From Fibrobacteria bacterium (GTDB lineage: Bacteria; Fibrobacterota; Fibrobacteria; UBA5070), in NCBI GenBank assembly GCA_020633825.1, contig JACKCV010000005.1:1-64000 (forward strand): 64,000 bases of DNA. The letters are read 5' to 3'. Both the position numbers and the translations under genes were made by a program. The notes under the pieces were generated by a model. That model made no database searches and was not told the DNA's origin. It worked only from the letters and a program-made list of their open reading frames with translations. Shown here piece after piece: positions 61,766-64,000 of the stretch. How positions within the stretch are numbered: position 1 is the stretch's first letter; every line of letters starts with the position of its first letter.

Positions 61766-62827
61766 ATGAAGCGCCGGCCTGAGAATTTCGTTCGCTCGAT
61801 CGACCATTTCCGCGGAATTGCCGTCCTGTTCATCGTGGCTGGGCACTCGTTGCCGATCGCGGGGCTACCGATCGATACCTTCGCGAAGCAGGTGCTGGCC
61901 AATCTGGTGCTCGGCGGCACCATCCTGTTCATGTTCATCTCCGGATACCTCTTCCACCACCGGTTCCAGGGCGGGTTTCGGTATGGACAATTCTTGCTGT
62001 CAAAGTTCAAGAACGTCGTCAGTCCGTACCTGATCCTTTCCATCGTGCCCATCGGTTGGGCGATCCTCCATGCCGACCCGATGTCGGGGGGGATGTTTCT
62101 CCCCAAAGGGGAGGGTTTCTACCAGGAGTACCTGCGCCCCGTCCTCCTGTACCTGGCCACCGGCAGGGTTCTCATCACCTATTGGTTCATTCCGTTTTCG
62201 GTGTTGGTGTACCTGATGGCTCCGCTGCACCGCAAATTCCTCACGCAGTCGGGGAAGGTCCAGGCGGGATGGATCGTGCTGGCCAGTGTGCTGGCTCTGT
62301 ACGTGCAACGTCCACTGGAGAACATCGATCCGCTGCAGTCCCTGGCGTACTTCATGCCATCGTACCTGATCGGGATGGTGGCGTCCCAGCAGCGGGAATG
62401 GATCCTGGGGAAATTTCGGGGACGCGAATTCTGGATCCTCCTGCCGGTGGTGGGCCTGGCGATCCTGGAAGCTTGGCAGAGGAACGGATACGGGAACTAC
62501 CACAAACCCGCCTTCGACTTTGGACTGATCGACCTGATGTTCTTCCAGAAGACCGCTTTGTGTTTCTTCTTCATGGTCTTCCTGGATCGATTCGAATCGG
62601 TGCATTCCCGGGTGGTGGGTTTCTTCGCCGAAACGAGTTTCGCGCTGTTCTTCATCCACCCCTATGTCCTGTGGATTTGCGAGATCCACGGAGTGCGCTA
62701 CGCCGACGCCCACGCTTCGCTGGTCTACCCCTTGGTGGTAGGTGCGATCATCGGAGCCTCCATGGTCCCGATCCTCCTGGTGAAATTCGCGATGGGCAAG
62801 CGGAGTCGCTACGTGGTCGGCTGGTGA
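61766..62827 (+). CDS. Acyltransferase 3 family membrane protein
   Basis: 353 residues with about 10 hydrophobic segments. Typical features are IDHFRGIAVLFIVAGHSLP at the start (the conserved His), LVLGGTILFMFISGYLF and FAETSFALFFIHPYVLW near the end. These enzymes O-acetylate or O-succinylate surface glycans or drugs. GAAGGA lies just before ATG 61766; the longer frame upstream is not protein-like. Confidence 0.9.
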   Translation: MKRRPENFVRSIDHFRGIAVLFIVAGHSLPIAGLPIDTFAKQVLANLVLGGTILFMFISGYLFHHRFQGGFRYGQFLLSKFKNVVSPYLILSIVPIGWAILHADPMSGGMFLPKGEGFYQEYLRPVLLYLATGRVLITYWFIPFSVLVYLMAPLHRKFLTQSGKVQAGWIVLASVLALYVQRPLENIDPLQSLAYFMPSYLIGMVASQQREWILGKFRGREFWILLPVVGLAILEAWQRNGYGNYHKPAFDFGLIDLMFFQKTALCFFFMVFLDRFESVHSRVVGFFAETSFALFFIHPYVLWICEIHGVRYADAHASLVYPLVVGAIIGASMVPILLVKFAMGKRSRYVVGW

Positions 62828-63013
62828 CAGCCGTCTCGTCGTTGAATCCCTGCGACGGAGGAATTGCCCGAGGGGAGCAAAAACCCGGGAGCGTCAGGAC
62901 CGAACCCGGGCCCCGACTGCGCGAGTCGGGAAGACGGAGCTTCGGTCCTTTCGTTTGACAGGCTCCTCAGGGAAAGGGATCCTTGGGAAGCCACCCGCAT
63001 CGAAAGGTCCCAG

Positions 63014-63445
63014 ATGTCGTTTTCCCTTTCCAACACGTTCCTGGGCATCGGGATCGATCCCGCCTGGGGAGGTCTCGCGGTGGGTGCCCTCCTGGGTTGG
63101 GTCGCGTGTCGACTCCGTTCACCCGGTGGAGGCCCGCAGATCACCGATTCCCACCTGGCGACCGAGACTCCTCGCATCGTCCCCTCGTCGCGTCCCCGGC
63201 ACGAGCAGGAGTCCATGGATGCCGGATTCAGCGCATCGCTTGGAACGCGAACGGTGGTGAATCGATTGGTTTTGAATGTCGGGGGCTCTGAAATCGACTT
63301 GCCCGAGAAGGAGGTGGAACAATTCCGCGAAGCGTTGCGGAGCGGCGAAAAGATCCGGGCTATCAAGATCCTGCGAGAGGCGACGGGCTTGGGGCTCAAG
63401 GAAGCCAAGGACGTGGTCGACGCGCTCGATGGCGTCTCGATCTGA
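63014..63445 (+). CDS. Membrane-anchored protein with ribosomal L7/L12 C-terminal-like domain
   Basis: 143 residues. One TM helix near the N-terminus (WGGLAVGALLGWVACRL) is followed by a flexible linker of ~50 residues, and a C-terminal domain ending AIKILREATGLGLKEAKDVVDAL. That is the L7/L12-CTD helix pattern that binds translation factors in ribosomes. Such stand-alone, membrane-tethered copies occur in several phyla, and their partner is unknown. AAAGG precedes ATG 63014. Confidence 0.72.
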   Translation: MSFSLSNTFLGIGIDPAWGGLAVGALLGWVACRLRSPGGGPQITDSHLATETPRIVPSSRPRHEQESMDAGFSASLGTRTVVNRLVLNVGGSEIDLPEKEVEQFREALRSGEKIRAIKILREATGLGLKEAKDVVDALDGVSI

Positions 63446-63587
63446 GCCGACGGTTGTGGCATTCCTCGAGGGGATTCCGACCTCCTAAAGGGAGCGGAAT
63501 CGCTGAAACCGAGGGGAGCCCCGGCGGGAAATGCGAACCCTCCGGGACGGGTGTTGTCCAGGGGTGTGAACCCGAGGAGGAAAGGGG

Positions 63588-63617
63588 TTGCCCGGTCGAT
63601 CTTGGATGTGGGATACT
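63588..63617 (+). promoter_or_regulatory. Promoter of the Cache-domain gene
   Basis: TTGCCC (63588-63593), an 18-nt spacer and GATACT (63612-63617). The start codon is 45 nt after the predicted transcription start and has its own ribosome site (GGAGAGG), so this transcript has a leader. Confidence 0.45.
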
Positions 63618-63668
63618 GGAGCCGGATGTCGGTTTCTGTTCGATCCCATTCACCTGGAGAGGTCCGCC

Positions 63669-64000
63669 ATGATCCTTCGAACCCTGGTCGCGTTCGTGAT
63701 GTGCTTCGGAATGGTCGTTTCCGCCGCTGAAACCACCGAGAAGGAGAAAGCGGTCGCGCTGGTGGCCAAGGCCGCCGATCTGATGACCAAGGAAGGGCGG
63801 GAGAAGGCCCTGACAGAAATCAGCAAAGCCGACGGTCCGTTCGTGGCGGGCGAACTCTACGTGTTCGCCTACGACCTCGAAGGGGTCATCGTGGCGCATC
63901 CCAAGAACTCCAAGCTGATCGGGAAGAACATGCTCAAGGTCCCCGATGTCGATGGCAAGATGTTCCGCGAGGAGATCGTGGAGCTGGCCAAGACCAAAGG
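63669..64000 (+). CDS. Secreted single-Cache-domain protein (partial, runs off right edge)
   Basis: The first 110 codons only. A signal peptide (ILRTLVAFVMCFGMVVSAA) is followed by helix KAVALVAKAADLMTKEGREKALTEISK and then VAGELYVFAYDLEGVIVAHP and KLIGKNMLKVPDVDGKMF. This is the sCache_2 pattern of ligand-sensing domains. It may be a free sensor protein or the start of a chemoreceptor or kinase; the rest is missing. Confidence 0.85.
   Translation, partial: MILRTLVAFVMCFGMVVSAAETTEKEKAVALVAKAADLMTKEGREKALTEISKADGPFVAGELYVFAYDLEGVIVAHPKNSKLIGKNMLKVPDVDGKMFREEIVELAKTK

Overview
The window is about 64 kb of mostly GC-rich, gene-dense bacterial chromosome. The best lineage marker is the gene at 34259-35083. 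It belongs to the TIGR02147 family, a paralogous family first defined in Fibrobacter succinogenes. Together with secreted beta-helix, LamG-like and SdrD-B-like proteins, this points to a Fibrobacterota (Fibrobacteres) relative, possibly from a metagenome. No rRNA or tRNA gene was recognised.

Layout. (1) 1-8479: small regulators and enzymes (membrane-redoxin protein cut by the left edge, TetR, Rrf2, PAS histidine kinase, SRPBCC protein, a radical SAM-Nudix fusion, DinB, and a divergent Crp/Fnr-isochorismatase pair sharing a palindrome). (2) 8838-17945: a defence-type island. It holds a split HipA-like kinase with a HipS-like/HIRAN partner between two copies of a hairpin repeat, an McrB plus DUF2357-nuclease system with a WYL regulator, a run of small genes, and Vsr overlapping a small tyrosine-phosphatase-like gene. 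(3) 18435-34116: mixed metabolic and stress genes, including a secreted beta-helix protein, a Bcr/CflA transporter, two overlapping SF1 helicase genes, and an N-formylglutamate-amidohydrolase-like gene that seems to start at CTG. (4) 34259-47972: the TIGR02147 protein and a surface-glycan/secreted-protein cluster (three GT4 glycosyltransferases, a YbhN-like membrane protein, two methyltransferases, a YfhO-like membrane protein, a lipoprotein and LamG-like and SdrD-B-like secreted proteins). (5) 48359-52330: a leftward cluster for murein sugar recycling (4-TM protein, NamZ, MurU-like, AmgK-like). (6) 52515-53066: ssb. (7) 53205-56336: tandem repeats, then an IS3-family element broken by an ISL3-family element, both with target duplications. 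(8) 56540-60999: a low-GC operon of three secreted-protein genes with a probable frameshift or phase-variation tract. (9) 61766-64000: acyltransferase, membrane-anchored L7/L12-CTD-like protein, and a Cache-domain protein cut by the right edge.

How the parts work together. The island in (2) looks like accumulated phage or plasmid defence. The glycan cluster and (5) concern the cell envelope: NamZ would release MurNAc from wall fragments, AmgK would phosphorylate it and MurU would make UDP-MurNAc. The low-GC operon differs sharply in base composition from its surroundings and sits beside transposons, so it is probably acquired. Several genes have no Shine-Dalgarno sequence but have a promoter-like pair (-35 TTGNCC-like, 18-nt spacer, -10 TANCTT-like). 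In two cases this sits exactly where transcription would begin at the GTG start codon, which suggests leaderless mRNAs.
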